Assembly: GCA_027032075.1 (NCBI GenBank)
Contig: JALVOC010000226.1
Location: forward strand, 1 to 64,000
DNA from: Chromatiales bacterium
GTDB taxonomy: Bacteria > Pseudomonadota > Gammaproteobacteria > UBA6429 > Thiohalophilaceae
Length of the DNA stretch: 64,000 nucleotides
Direction of reading: 5' to 3'
The position numbers were made by a program, and so were the translations under genes. Position 1 is the stretch's first letter. Each line of letters starts with the position of its first letter. Of this stretch, positions 35,330 to 43,475 are shown piece by piece. Below the pieces are notes generated by a model. It ran no database searches and was not told where the DNA came from. It saw only the letters and a program-made list of their open reading frames with translations.

Positions 35330-36679
35330 ATGCTGACCACCCCCGAACTTCTGTTACCTGCCGGCACGTTGAAAAACATGCGCTATGCCTTTGCCTATGG
35401 CGCGGATGCCGTCTATGCCGGCCAGCCACGCTACAGCCTGAGAGTGCGTAACAACGACTTCCAGCTCGACAACCTGGCGACCGGCATCGAAGAGGCTCAC
35501 CAGCAGGGCAAAAAATTCTTTATCGCCAGCAACATCATGCCCCATAACAGCAAGATCAAGACCTACCTGCGTGACATGGAGCCAGTGATGGCGCTCGAGC
35601 CCGACGCACTGATCATGGCCGATCCCGGTCTGATCATGCTGGTGCGGGAACGCTGGCCCGAGATGCCCATTCATCTCTCGGTACAGGCGAATACGGTAAA
35701 CTATGCTGCAGTAAAATTCTGGCAGTCACTGGGGCTGTCACGGGTGATCCTCTCACGGGAACTGTCGCTCGATGAAATCGAGGAGATCCGCCAGCAATGC
35801 CCGGAGATAGAACTGGAGGTGTTCATCCATGGCGCGCTGTGCATCGCTTATTCGGGGCGCTGCCTGCTCTCCGGCTACTTCAATCATCGCGACCCCAACC
35901 AGGGCAGTTGCACCAATGCCTGCCGCTGGCAATACAACCTCCATCACGGCCGGGAGGATGAGAGCGGCGACGTGCGCAAAATCGATTTCGATGCCATGGC
36001 AGCCATGAAAACACCTGCACTGTTTGCCGGAACGGACAAGCAGCGCCATCCCCTCGCGGATCACACCTACCTGATAGAGGAAAGCACCCGTCCGGGGGAA
36101 TACATGCCGGTCATGGAAGATGAACACGGCACCTACATCATGAACTCACGCGACCTGCGCGCCATTCAGCACATCGAACGACTGCTCAGGATAGGTATCG
36201 ACTCTTTCAAAATCGAAGGCCGCACCAAGTCCCATTACTACGTTGCGCGCACCGCCCAACTCTATCGCCAGGCGATTGACGACGCCCTGGCGAAGCGGCC
36301 ATTCAATCCCGAGCTCTACAGCAAACTGGAAGGCCTGGCGAACCGAGGCTACACCGATGGTTTCTACCAACGCCACCCCGAACAAAATTTGCAGAACTAT
36401 CTTGATGGCCACTCCGCCAACTTCAGGCAACGTTTTGTCGGCGAAATCAGCGGCTTCGATGCGGACAGCGGCATGGCCGAGGTGCTGGTCAAAAACCAGT
36501 TCGCCGTGGGCGACTCACTGGAAGTGATCCGGCCCGGGGGAAACATCAACCTCACCCTGGAACATCTCGAGGATTTGCAAGGCAAAACCATGCAGAAGGT
36601 GCCCGGCGGGGGTTACCGCATCCGCATGCCGCTGCCACAGGCGGACTACACGATGGGATTGCTGGCAAAAAATCTTTAG
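35330..36679 (+). CDS. trhP: tRNA 5-hydroxyuridine synthesis protein TrhP (U32 family)
   Basis: A 449-residue protein nearly identical in its core to E. coli YegQ: PELLLPAGTLKNMRYAFAYG, DAVYAGQPRYSLRVRNN, IHLSVQANTVN and VFIHGALCIAYSGRCLLSG. TrhP takes part in making 5-hydroxyuridine at the wobble position of some tRNAs. Cysteines in CIAYSGRCLLSGYFNHRDP and GSCTNACRW probably bind an iron-sulfur cluster. The start codon is supported by alignment to YegQ. The C-terminal domain (about 380-449) is the small beta-barrel of the family. A GNAT gene follows in the opposite direction. Confidence 0.96.
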   Translation: MLTTPELLLPAGTLKNMRYAFAYGADAVYAGQPRYSLRVRNNDFQLDNLATGIEEAHQQGKKFFIASNIMPHNSKIKTYLRDMEPVMALEPDALIMADPGLIMLVRERWPEMPIHLSVQANTVNYAAVKFWQSLGLSRVILSRELSLDEIEEIRQQCPEIELEVFIHGALCIAYSGRCLLSGYFNHRDPNQGSCTNACRWQYNLHHGREDESGDVRKIDFDAMAAMKTPALFAGTDKQRHPLADHTYLIEESTRPGEYMPVMEDEHGTYIMNSRDLRAIQHIERLLRIGIDSFKIEGRTKSHYYVARTAQLYRQAIDDALAKRPFNPELYSKLEGLANRGYTDGFYQRHPEQNLQNYLDGHSANFRQRFVGEISGFDADSGMAEVLVKNQFAVGDSLEVIRPGGNINLTLEHLEDLQGKTMQKVPGGGYRIRMPLPQADYTMGLLAKNL

Positions 36680-36698
36680 ACAAACAACAACACCGCAT

Positions 36699-37232
36699 TC
36701 AGCGGGTGTCTGGACGGCATCCACTGTCCTGGCAGGTTCCGGACGCCGATGTTCCGCTGTCGCGATGCTTATGCAGGTGAAGCAACACGAGCCGCTGCCC
36801 AAGATGATCACAACGTTCCTCCATCGCATAAGGCACGAAACCAAGCCTGTGATACAGCAATAATGCCGGGGTATTGCTGTTGAAGACCGAGATCCTTGCT
36901 TCGGGCAATTGGTAGACGCGAAAGATCAGCTCCAGCATGTGATTCACGATGAGTTTACCAAACCCCCGCCTGCGGGATTCGGGAGAAATGATGACATTGC
37001 CGATGAATACCGAAGCAGCGGGCTTCAGGTTATACAGATCGGCAAACCCCACCACCCGTTCATTCTCGGTCAACACTGTCAGTGCGTGCCGCACTTCAGC
37101 CAGCTGCTCCAATTGATCCACACTGAAGGGAAACCGTCCTTTGGGAAAGAACATGGACAGTTCCTGCTCACTGGTCACCAGTTGGCAAATCTGCTTGTAA
37201 TCAGACTTGTTTGCTTCCCTGATATTAATCAC
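36699..37232 (-). CDS. GNAT-family N-acetyltransferase
   Basis: A 177-residue acetyl-CoA-dependent acetyltransferase. The pyrophosphate-binding loop is RRRGFGKL, followed by VFNSNTPALLLYHRLGF. Start taken as the GTG at 37232 (VINIREANKSDY), preceded by AAGGA; a longer reading frame exists to 37271. The C-terminal 20 residues (DSGTSASGTCQDSG) look non-conserved. The substrate is unknown. It is convergent with trhP and divergent from the FGGY kinase gene. Confidence 0.85.
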   Translation of the reverse strand: MINIREANKSDYKQICQLVTSEQELSMFFPKGRFPFSVDQLEQLAEVRHALTVLTENERVVGFADLYNLKPAASVFIGNVIISPESRRRGFGKLIVNHMLELIFRVYQLPEARISVFNSNTPALLLYHRLGFVPYAMEERCDHLGQRLVLLHLHKHRDSGTSASGTCQDSGCRPDTR

Positions 37233-37458
37233 ACTGTTTCCTTTACTTTTGTCGTTATTTTCTTGCAGCATGGTTCAAACAGATAAAAACATGTTCCGCA
37301 CAGCAGATCATTATTGATATCGGCCTCTACCCAAAGGTGCAAAAAGTGTCCACTTTATTCACAATGATTTCAAGCAGAGTCCGAATCGGAACAATACCCG
37401 GAAAAACCTGTTTACACTATAGTTACTGACATATCACTGGCGTCCGGAAAAAACCAAC

Positions 37459-38904
37459 ATGGAATTCCAAGACCGCAACAACCTTTATCTCTGCCTCGAT
37501 CAGGGCGGGCACGCCAGCCGTGCACTGGTGTTCAACCAGAGCGGGGAACTCATTGCACAGGCTTTTCAGGATATCGAGGCGGAACATACTGCGGAAGGTT
37601 TCGTTGAATATGACGCCCTCGCCCTGCTTGCTTCGATTCAAAACGCGACACGGCAACTTCTGGCACAACTCGGTGAGCGACAAAAACACATTGTTGCAGC
37701 GGGTCTGGCGACACAGCGCTCCAATATCGCCTGCTGGGATACTGTCTCCGCCCGGCCGCTCAGCCCGATCATCAGTTGGCAGGATCGCCGCGGCGCCGGC
37801 TGGCTGCAACGCCTGCATGAAAACGCCCGCCATATCCATGTACTCACGGGACTGTATCTCTCGCCGCATTATGGCGCCAGCAAACTGCGCTGGTGCCTGG
37901 ATCATCTGAAAGCGGTACAGCAGGCGCTGCAGGAGCAGCGTCTGGCGTACGGACCGATGGCGAGTTTCCTCACCCATCACCTGACAACGCAGCGGCCGCT
38001 GCTCACCGATGTGGTCAACGCCTCACGCACCCAACTGATCAATCTGGACAGCCTCGATTGGGATGACGAGCTGCTTGCGCTTTTCGGCATACCACGCCAA
38101 CCCTTGCCCGAGTGTGTCCCCACCCTCTACCGCTACGGCGAACTGGCACAGGCAGCGGCCATTCCTCTGCAACTGGTGACCGGCGATCAGGCGGCCGCCA
38201 TGTACGCTTACGGCAAACTGCAACCTGACACCGCCTACATCAACATGGGCACGGGAGCCTTTGTTTCCCGCCCTTCGGGCAGAGCGCGGATTTACGGCCG
38301 GCGCCTGCTCACCAGCATCATTCTGCACCAGGCCGGGGAAACCGAATATGTACTGGAAGGAACGGTCAACGGTGCCGGCGCTGCACTGGAATGGTATGCC
38401 AGACAGTACGCCGTTCCCGATTTGTTTCAACAGCTGCCTCACTGGCTGATGGAAAATACCAACAAGGAACTCCTCTTTCTGAACGGCATTTCCGGACTCG
38501 GCGCCCCTTTCTGGATTGCCGACTTTCCCAGCCGCTTCGAAGGCACCCCCGATCCCGTGCGCGGAGCGATTGCGGTGGCGGAGAGCATTGTTTTCCTGCT
38601 GCAGGCCAGCCTGGATGAAATGCACAAACTCGCCTCTCCGCCCGAACAGATCCAGCTCACCGGCGGGCTCGCCCATCTGGATGGGCTGTGCCAGCGCCTG
38701 GCGGATCTGTCCAGGCTGCCGGTTTACCGTCCGCTGGAATGTGAGGCCACCGGGCGGGGCACGGCGTTCTTGCTGGCCGGCAGTCCACATCACTGGCCGG
38801 AGGAAGCACCCGGTGAATGGTTCGAGCCAAAAGAGAATGCGGCACTCAAACAGGCATATGAACGCTGGACGAAACTGATGCTGCAGACAATGAGAAAAAA
38901 ATAA
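37459..38904 (+). CDS. FGGY-family kinase, glycerol kinase-like
   Basis: A 481-residue sugar/polyol kinase. It has the two actin-fold nucleotide signatures (LCLDQGGHASRALVF and NMGTGAF), the substrate region IISWQDRRG and the catalytic base in TGDQAAAMYAYG. The match to glycerol kinase is good in the first half but the loop LDQGTTSSR is changed to LDQGGHASR, so the substrate may not be glycerol. It lies tail to tail with a G3P dehydrogenase and a glycerophosphodiesterase, which supports a role in glycerol or glycerol-ester use. Confidence 0.85.
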   Translation: MEFQDRNNLYLCLDQGGHASRALVFNQSGELIAQAFQDIEAEHTAEGFVEYDALALLASIQNATRQLLAQLGERQKHIVAAGLATQRSNIACWDTVSARPLSPIISWQDRRGAGWLQRLHENARHIHVLTGLYLSPHYGASKLRWCLDHLKAVQQALQEQRLAYGPMASFLTHHLTTQRPLLTDVVNASRTQLINLDSLDWDDELLALFGIPRQPLPECVPTLYRYGELAQAAAIPLQLVTGDQAAAMYAYGKLQPDTAYINMGTGAFVSRPSGRARIYGRRLLTSIILHQAGETEYVLEGTVNGAGAALEWYARQYAVPDLFQQLPHWLMENTNKELLFLNGISGLGAPFWIADFPSRFEGTPDPVRGAIAVAESIVFLLQASLDEMHKLASPPEQIQLTGGLAHLDGLCQRLADLSRLPVYRPLECEATGRGTAFLLAGSPHHWPEEAPGEWFEPKENAALKQAYERWTKLMLQTMRKK

Positions 38905-38910
38905 GCCGGC

Positions 38911-38938
38911 AGCGGGATGTGCAAACCACCATCCCGCT
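38911..38938. terminator. Inverted repeat between converging kinase and G3P dehydrogenase genes
   Basis: AGCGGGATG at 38911-38919 pairs with CATCCCGCT at 38930-38938, a 9-pair stem with a 10-base loop. No T run follows, but the place suggests a shared terminator. Confidence 0.45.
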
Positions 38939-38943
38939 CACCC

Positions 38944-40122
38944 TCAATGTGGATCGCCGGGTTCGGGCAGGCGCAACCGGCGCGTATCCGCTTTTCGTTT
39001 TGCCGCCGGCAACCAGGCGCTTAGCCTTTTCATCACTTCTTCCGCAGTGGCACGGTAGGCGGTAAGCTTGCCGCCATAAAGGCTCACCACACGCCCGGGG
39101 CCGGTGTGCACTATCGTGTCACGCGGACGATGGAAAGGCGAACCGTTCTGTTTGGGCAACACGCGTAAACCGGCAAAACTGTCGATCACCCGCTCTGACA
39201 GGGTTGGAAAATAGTGCCTGAATACCGTCAGCAGATATTCAATTTCGGCTGCGGAGGGTTCCACCTTCGCCGGATCGCCATGATAAATCGTTTCAGTCGT
39301 GCCGATCAGGGTTTTGCCGTGCCAGGGCATAATGAACACCGCCCTGCGATCCTGGGGAGCTTCAACATAAAAAGCACCTGCCGGCGCTGGCGCGTCGAGC
39401 ACGAGGTGGCTGCCTTGCACCAGATCGATTTCCAGGCAGGGTGGCCGCGGTGTTATTTTCGCCAGCACCTGATTGACCCAGGGACCCGCGGCATTCACCA
39501 TGACACTTGCGCTGATGCGGCGTTGCGCCCCTTGCTGCCGGTAGGCAATCTCAATCCCTTTGTCACCCGCCTCCGCAGAGAGAAATTCCGCCGGACAGCA
39601 CAGCCCGGCTCCAAGCTGCTGTGCCGAGGCAATCACCGCCCGCGTCAAGGCGGCATCATCGGTTTGCGCATCCTGGTACTGGAACACCACCCGCAGATTT
39701 TCTGTTGCCAGTTTCAATGCCGGCCAGCTCTTCCTTGGCAATGATCTGAATCTGCTGCTTTCCCTCAGGCCACCAAGCAGGGCATACAAAGACAGGCCGA
39801 TGCGGATCAACCAGGGCCGGCGGGAGGTATCTGCATAGACGGGGATAAAAAACGGTATCAGTCTGACAAGATGCGGCGCATTCTGCAGCAAATAGCGACG
39901 TTCGAGCAGGGTTTTGCGCACCAGGGAAAATTGTAAAGTTTCCAGATAACGCAGCCCACCATGGATCAGCTTGCTGGAACGGCTGGAGGTGGCGGCGGCA
40001 ATGGCGTTTTGTTCCAGTAACAAAACCCGGTAACCCGCCGCCGCGGCTGCCTGCGCCACCCCTGCACCCTGGATACCACCACCAATGACGACGATATCAG
40101 TCTGTTGAGGTGCCGGCTGCAT
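38944..40122 (-). CDS. FAD-dependent glycerol-3-phosphate dehydrogenase-like protein
   Basis: A 392-residue flavoprotein of the GlpD type. The FAD-binding start is IVVIGGGIQGAGVAQAAA; SSKLIHGGLRYLE and GPWVNQVL are family signatures. It would oxidise glycerol 3-phosphate to dihydroxyacetone phosphate at the inner membrane, passing electrons to quinone. Compared with E. coli GlpD (501 residues) it lacks the C-terminal helical domain. Its ATG overlaps the end of the GDPD gene by 26 bases, so they form an operon. Confidence 0.9.
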   Translation of the reverse strand: MQPAPQQTDIVVIGGGIQGAGVAQAAAAAGYRVLLLEQNAIAAATSSRSSKLIHGGLRYLETLQFSLVRKTLLERRYLLQNAPHLVRLIPFFIPVYADTSRRPWLIRIGLSLYALLGGLRESSRFRSLPRKSWPALKLATENLRVVFQYQDAQTDDAALTRAVIASAQQLGAGLCCPAEFLSAEAGDKGIEIAYRQQGAQRRISASVMVNAAGPWVNQVLAKITPRPPCLEIDLVQGSHLVLDAPAPAGAFYVEAPQDRRAVFIMPWHGKTLIGTTETIYHGDPAKVEPSAAEIEYLLTVFRHYFPTLSERVIDSFAGLRVLPKQNGSPFHRPRDTIVHTGPGRVVSLYGGKLTAYRATAEEVMKRLSAWLPAAKRKADTRRLRLPEPGDPH

Positions 40123-40927
40123 TCTTTCCCTTGTAAGCGCTTAACATTTCACCAATCGCAAAAGTCTCCACCAGGTCGACACCCCGCGCCAGTACCGCCT
40201 CTGCCTGACACGGATCGGTGCATTCAAAAACAACGAGACGACTGTGCCCGAAAGCCAATGAGCCACTCGCTGGCAGGCTGTCGATATCACAGAACAAGTA
40301 TTCAGGCTCCAGCTCCGCAATGGACGGTTGCGTGCGCTCCGCCCAGTTATCAATCACGACGCCGATGGGCAGGCGGGTGTTTTCTCTGACGTAAGCCAGG
40401 GCATCCTGTGCATAGGAGATGATCACGCATTGCGAGGGTGCTTTGACAAGCTGTTGCAAAACCGTGTCGACCATCGCTGCAATACCGAACCTTTCCAGGC
40501 TTATTCTTTTCAATTCGATAAAGGCCGTTACCTGCGGCCATGCGTTCAATACCCCGATGAGTTCCGATAAATGGGGAATGGGGTATCCCGCTGTTTGCGA
40601 ATCTGCCTGCCGTTGATAACTGACTCTGAAGTCCTGCAGCCGGGACCAGTCATAGTCATGTATCGACCCGCTTTGCCGGCAAAGACGTTCCAGGGTGCGA
40701 TCGTGAAACAGCACCGGTTGCCCGTCCCGGCTCAACTGAACATCCACTTCCAGATACTCCGCCCCGGCACGCAGTGCGGCTTCCACCGATGCCAGCGTGT
40801 TCTCAGGATAAGCGGCGGGGTAACCACGATGGCCAACAAAAGGTTTGCTAATTGCCGGACTCAATCCAGAGTATCTCCCATATCCTTTTACAGCTTGCTT
40901 CGCGATTTTTACCGCCAGCCCGGACAA
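40097..40927 (-). CDS. Glycerophosphodiester phosphodiesterase
   Basis: A 276-residue GDPD enzyme that cleaves glycerophosphodiesters to glycerol 3-phosphate. Active-site motifs are HRGYPAAYPENT, EVDVQLSRDGQPVLFHD and ELKR. No signal peptide is seen, so it acts in the cytoplasm. The frame opens with TTG at 40927, preceded by AAGGGA; an alternative TTG at 40864 (just before the conserved HRG region) is also possible. It overlaps the G3P dehydrogenase gene, which would use its product. Divergent from the M50 protease gene. Confidence 0.9.
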   Translation of the reverse strand: MSGLAVKIAKQAVKGYGRYSGLSPAISKPFVGHRGYPAAYPENTLASVEAALRAGAEYLEVDVQLSRDGQPVLFHDRTLERLCRQSGSIHDYDWSRLQDFRVSYQRQADSQTAGYPIPHLSELIGVLNAWPQVTAFIELKRISLERFGIAAMVDTVLQQLVKAPSQCVIISYAQDALAYVRENTRLPIGVVIDNWAERTQPSIAELEPEYLFCDIDSLPASGSLAFGHSRLVVFECTDPCQAEAVLARGVDLVETFAIGEMLSAYKGKNAAGTSTD

Positions 40928-40956
40928 TGATTTCCCTTCCGGCAGCCGGAGCCTGT

Positions 40957-40962
40957 TATAAT
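40957..40962 (+). promoter_or_regulatory. Perfect -10 box (TATAAT) close to the M50 start codon
   Basis: TATAAT ends ten bases before the ATG at 40972, so transcription would begin only a few bases before the start codon. No Shine-Dalgarno is seen, which suggests a leaderless or near-leaderless mRNA. The -35 is weak. Confidence 0.4.
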
Positions 40963-40971
40963 GGCTTCATC

Positions 40972-41631
40972 ATGCATGATGTCAACTCTATACTGCAAAT
41001 CATTGCCGTTGCCCTGCTGCCGGTGCTCTTTGCCATCGTGGTGCACGAGGTTGCCCACGGCTGGGTGGCCAAACAGCTTGGCGATCAAACTGCGGCACTG
41101 CTGGGCCGCCTGACCCTGAACCCGTTCAAACATATCGATCCCATCGGTACCATCCTGGTCCCCATCATCATGATCGCAACGGTCGGCTTTGCCTTTGGCT
41201 GGGCCAAACCGGTTCCCATTGACTGGCGCAACCTGCGTAATCCACGCCGCGACATGGTGCTGGTAGCCGTCGCCGGGCCGGCTGCGAATTTGTTGATGGC
41301 CATTGGCTGGGGGATCATTCTCAAACTGGCCTCATTGCTGCCTGCCGGCCTTACGCAAATCGCGGTCCCCCTGGCGTTGATGGGACAAATCGGCATTACC
41401 ATCAATATTGTTTTAATGGTGTTCAATCTGTTCCCCCTGCCACCCCTCGACGGCGGACGGGTCGCCGTTGGCTTGTTGCCGCCCAACCTGGCGCAGCCGC
41501 TGGCACGGCTGGAACCCTATGGCTTCATTATCATTCTCGTTTTGCTGGCAACCGGCCTGCTCTGGCAAGGCATTGGTCCACTGGTGAATGCCGCTACCCA
41601 ATTCATCATGCTGCTGACGGGTAACACCTGA
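40972..41631 (+). CDS. Site-2-protease family (M50) membrane peptidase
   Basis: A 219-residue membrane metalloprotease with five or six hydrophobic helices. The zinc site is HEVAH (His25, Glu26, His29) with Asp160 in FPLPPLDGG. The second motif NLFPLPPLDGGRV is typical for the compact M50B group without PDZ domain, related to the RseP/SpoIVFB superfamily. Substrate unknown. There is a TATAAT box immediately upstream and no ribosome site. It is divergent from the GDPD gene. Confidence 0.92.
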   Translation: MHDVNSILQIIAVALLPVLFAIVVHEVAHGWVAKQLGDQTAALLGRLTLNPFKHIDPIGTILVPIIMIATVGFAFGWAKPVPIDWRNLRNPRRDMVLVAVAGPAANLLMAIGWGIILKLASLLPAGLTQIAVPLALMGQIGITINIVLMVFNLFPLPPLDGGRVAVGLLPPNLAQPLARLEPYGFIIILVLLATGLLWQGIGPLVNAATQFIMLLTGNT

Positions 41632-42043
41632 TACGCCCGCCCACAGGAAGCCCACATCTGCCCCGGCTCTGCGTTGCGGCGCCTTGCTCCACGACACCCG
41701 GGTGCTTCTGCATGTAGCTTTGTTATCGTTTGTCCCAGGACCCCATCTTCGTTACGGGAACAGACGCAGTTGCTACGCCAGCCGGTACAGGTATTGCTCC
41801 ATTTGAGATGTTTGACACACACCGGTGGACTTGCATGCTTGTCCATCTCCTCCTTGCCGCAAGCCTGATATCCTTACGGTTCGCATGGTTGGAAGAAGAA
41901 AGTTTATAATTTTTCCATATCTTATTAAGATAGTTCAGTTTGTTTTCACTGCTTGATCGCCGTATTTCCTGAAGCCCGCAACAGCCGGTACACGCGGGCA
42001 CGAAATGCCGCCCAGGCAGATCGTTATTTGTTAATCCGAATTT
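41632..42043. other. Gene-free gap with palindrome before the RRM protein gene
   Basis: 412 bases without a credible gene. The AT-rich part holds TATAAT at 41905-41910 and a 15-base perfect palindrome TATCTTA-T-TAAGATA at 41918-41932, about 110 bases before the RRM protein start. These could be its promoter and an operator, or the start of an unrecognised RNA. Nothing else was recognised. Confidence 0.4.
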
Positions 42044-42529
42044 ATGAGTCGCTATCAAATGAAAATAAAATTACCAACCTTTGGAGATGTTATTAAGTCC
42101 CTTGTTATTGCCCTGTTGCTTGCGATTGCAGGCTTTATGCTTTATCCCCTACTCGGTCTGGAACACCTTGCCCCACAACGCTTGTTCAGTTACGGCCTGC
42201 TTGCCGGTGCACTTATCGGCAGCCTGCTTGCTCTCGTCAAGGTGGCGTTAGCGGGGAGTGATAAAATCGAGTCCATCTTTGTGGGCAACCTTGCTTTTAA
42301 AATGCCTGCCGCCGCGTTACGTGAATTATTCGAACAATACGGGCAGGTCCACGCAGTACGTGTCATGACAGACCGGATCACCCGCAAACCGCGGGGCTTT
42401 GGTTTTATCGAAATGAATCACCGCGAAGCCAGGGCGGCAATCCGCGCATTGAATGGCAAGGAATTCTATGGCCGGGAAATCAAGGTCAATATCGCCAATG
42501 AACGCAAACGCCGTGAGGATGAATCCTAA
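42044..42529 (+). CDS. Membrane-anchored RRM RNA-binding protein
   Basis: A 161-residue protein with two N-terminal transmembrane helices (about 16-39 and 47-70) followed by a complete RRM domain (about 77-152) and a short basic tail (NERKRREDES). RNP2 is IFVGNL (78-83); RNP1 is RGFGFIEM (117-124), where the last aromatic is replaced by Met. The RRM should bind single-stranded RNA at the cytoplasmic face. The arrangement is uncommon, since bacterial RRM proteins are usually small and soluble. Its stop codon lies inside the left end of the repeat that follows. Confidence 0.88.
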   Translation: MSRYQMKIKLPTFGDVIKSLVIALLLAIAGFMLYPLLGLEHLAPQRLFSYGLLAGALIGSLLALVKVALAGSDKIESIFVGNLAFKMPAAALRELFEQYGQVHAVRVMTDRITRKPRGFGFIEMNHREARAAIRALNGKEFYGREIKVNIANERKRREDES

Positions 42530-42782
42530 ATAGGCGTTCCGAATACCAGTACGCGTGGGAAACGGAGCATCAGGACCAGAGGTCTTTTACATGACCGTCA
42601 GCCGCAGGGCATGGATTGTTCCCGACAATCCTTATGCATTTCCGCCATCCCTGGCGGTCAGATGCGGCTGTCGAGCTTACAGGGAGGTATTTACAGCGTG
42701 TCATGTAAAAGACCTCTGGTCCTGATGCGATACTTAAATCTGGCAATAATACTAAATGATCTTATTCGGAACGCCTATTTAG
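42526..42782 (+). repeat. Dispersed inverted-repeat element, copy C, with nested insert
   Basis: The outer ends are those of the ~100-base family (CTAAATAGGCGTTCCGAATA at the left, GGAACGCCTATTTAG at the right), but the copy is 257 bases long because about 150 bases are inserted in its centre. The insert is bounded by a perfect 29-base inverted repeat (42567-42595 and 42700-42728) and contains two small hairpins: GGATTGT/ACAATCC and CCGCCA/TGGCGG. The stop codon of the RRM gene lies within the left end. The nested piece resembles a different REP-type repeat common in gammaproteobacteria. Confidence 0.8.
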
Positions 42783-42790
42783 GTTTGAAA

Positions 42791-42823
42791 TAAAAAAAGG
42801 GGGGGGGCACCCCCCCTTTTTTA
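42791..42823. terminator. Bidirectional A/G-C/T hairpin terminator
   Basis: A run of seven A and nine G faces seven C and six T around a two-base centre. It lies between the end of the repeat and the stop of the FKBP gene, so it can end transcripts from both sides. Confidence 0.85.
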
Positions 42824-42835
42824 TGAATATCCGGC

Positions 42836-43201
42836 CTACCCCTGGACATCCAGTAATTCCACCTCAAACACCAGGCTGGCATTCGGCGGAATGATGCCTC
42901 CCGCGCCCTGTGCACCATACGCCAGTTCTGGCGGAATGATCAGGGTGCGCCGGCCACCAACCCGCATCCCTGCCACTCCTTCATCCCAGCCCTTGATCAC
43001 CTGCCCGGCACCAAGATTGAAGGTAAAAGGATCATCCCGATCACGTGAACTGTCGAATTTGCTGCCTTTTTTGTCCTCGAGCGACTCGTCATACAACCAG
43101 CCAGTGTAATGCACCACGACCGGATGGCCTGCTGTCGCCTCCTGGCCCTCGCCCGTTTCATGATCGATAATCTGTAACTCTGTTACCGCAACTGACGTCA
43201 T
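42836..43201 (-). CDS. FKBP-type peptidyl-prolyl isomerase
   Basis: A 121-residue single FKBP domain, close to the family's minimal size. Active-site residues are seen in [41 protein letters not shown] and IPPELAYG. It is cytoplasmic and lacks a signal peptide, so it should assist folding of cytosolic proteins. The ATG at 43201 is chosen because MTSVAVTEL begins the first strand and GAGG lies eight bases before it; several upstream in-frame ATGs exist. Opposite to the RRM gene. Confidence 0.93.
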   Translation of the reverse strand: MTSVAVTELQIIDHETGEGQEATAGHPVVVHYTGWLYDESLEDKKGSKFDSSRDRDDPFTFNLGAGQVIKGWDEGVAGMRVGGRRTLIIPPELAYGAQGAGGIIPPNASLVFEVELLDVQG

Positions 43202-43329
43202 GGCATTCATCCTCATAGGTAAAAAAACCAAATCAAGCGCAAAGGTATTTTCCTTGCCGTATTTTGCGAACACACTGCCCAGGCAGCATTAATTCCGGTA
43301 AGTGTATCAGTTCGTTCTTTCACTGGCAC

Positions 43330-43356
43330 TCAAGAACACTTTTTCCTGACCGATAT
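43330..43356 (+). promoter_or_regulatory. Candidate sigma-28 promoter of cheV
   Basis: TCAAG at 43330 with ACCGATAT at 43349-43356 resembles the FliA pattern (TAAAG ... GCCGATAA) with correct spacing. It lies 120 bases before the cheV ATG. Confidence 0.4.
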
Positions 43357-43475
43357 AATAACTATTCACCGGTCAGAAACCATAAATATATTATAAGTTT
43401 TGCTGAAGCAGACGGTACAGCCGGGCTGTGAGCGGTTTCAGACGGAGAGGAGATTAAAACCCGCAGGTAACAAAC

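Noticed and set aside
37281-37400. A further, decayed copy of the 100-base repeat family around ATGTTCCGCACAGCAGATCA
   Set aside because: Only a short stretch resembles the family and no second end could be found, so it is not listed as a copy.
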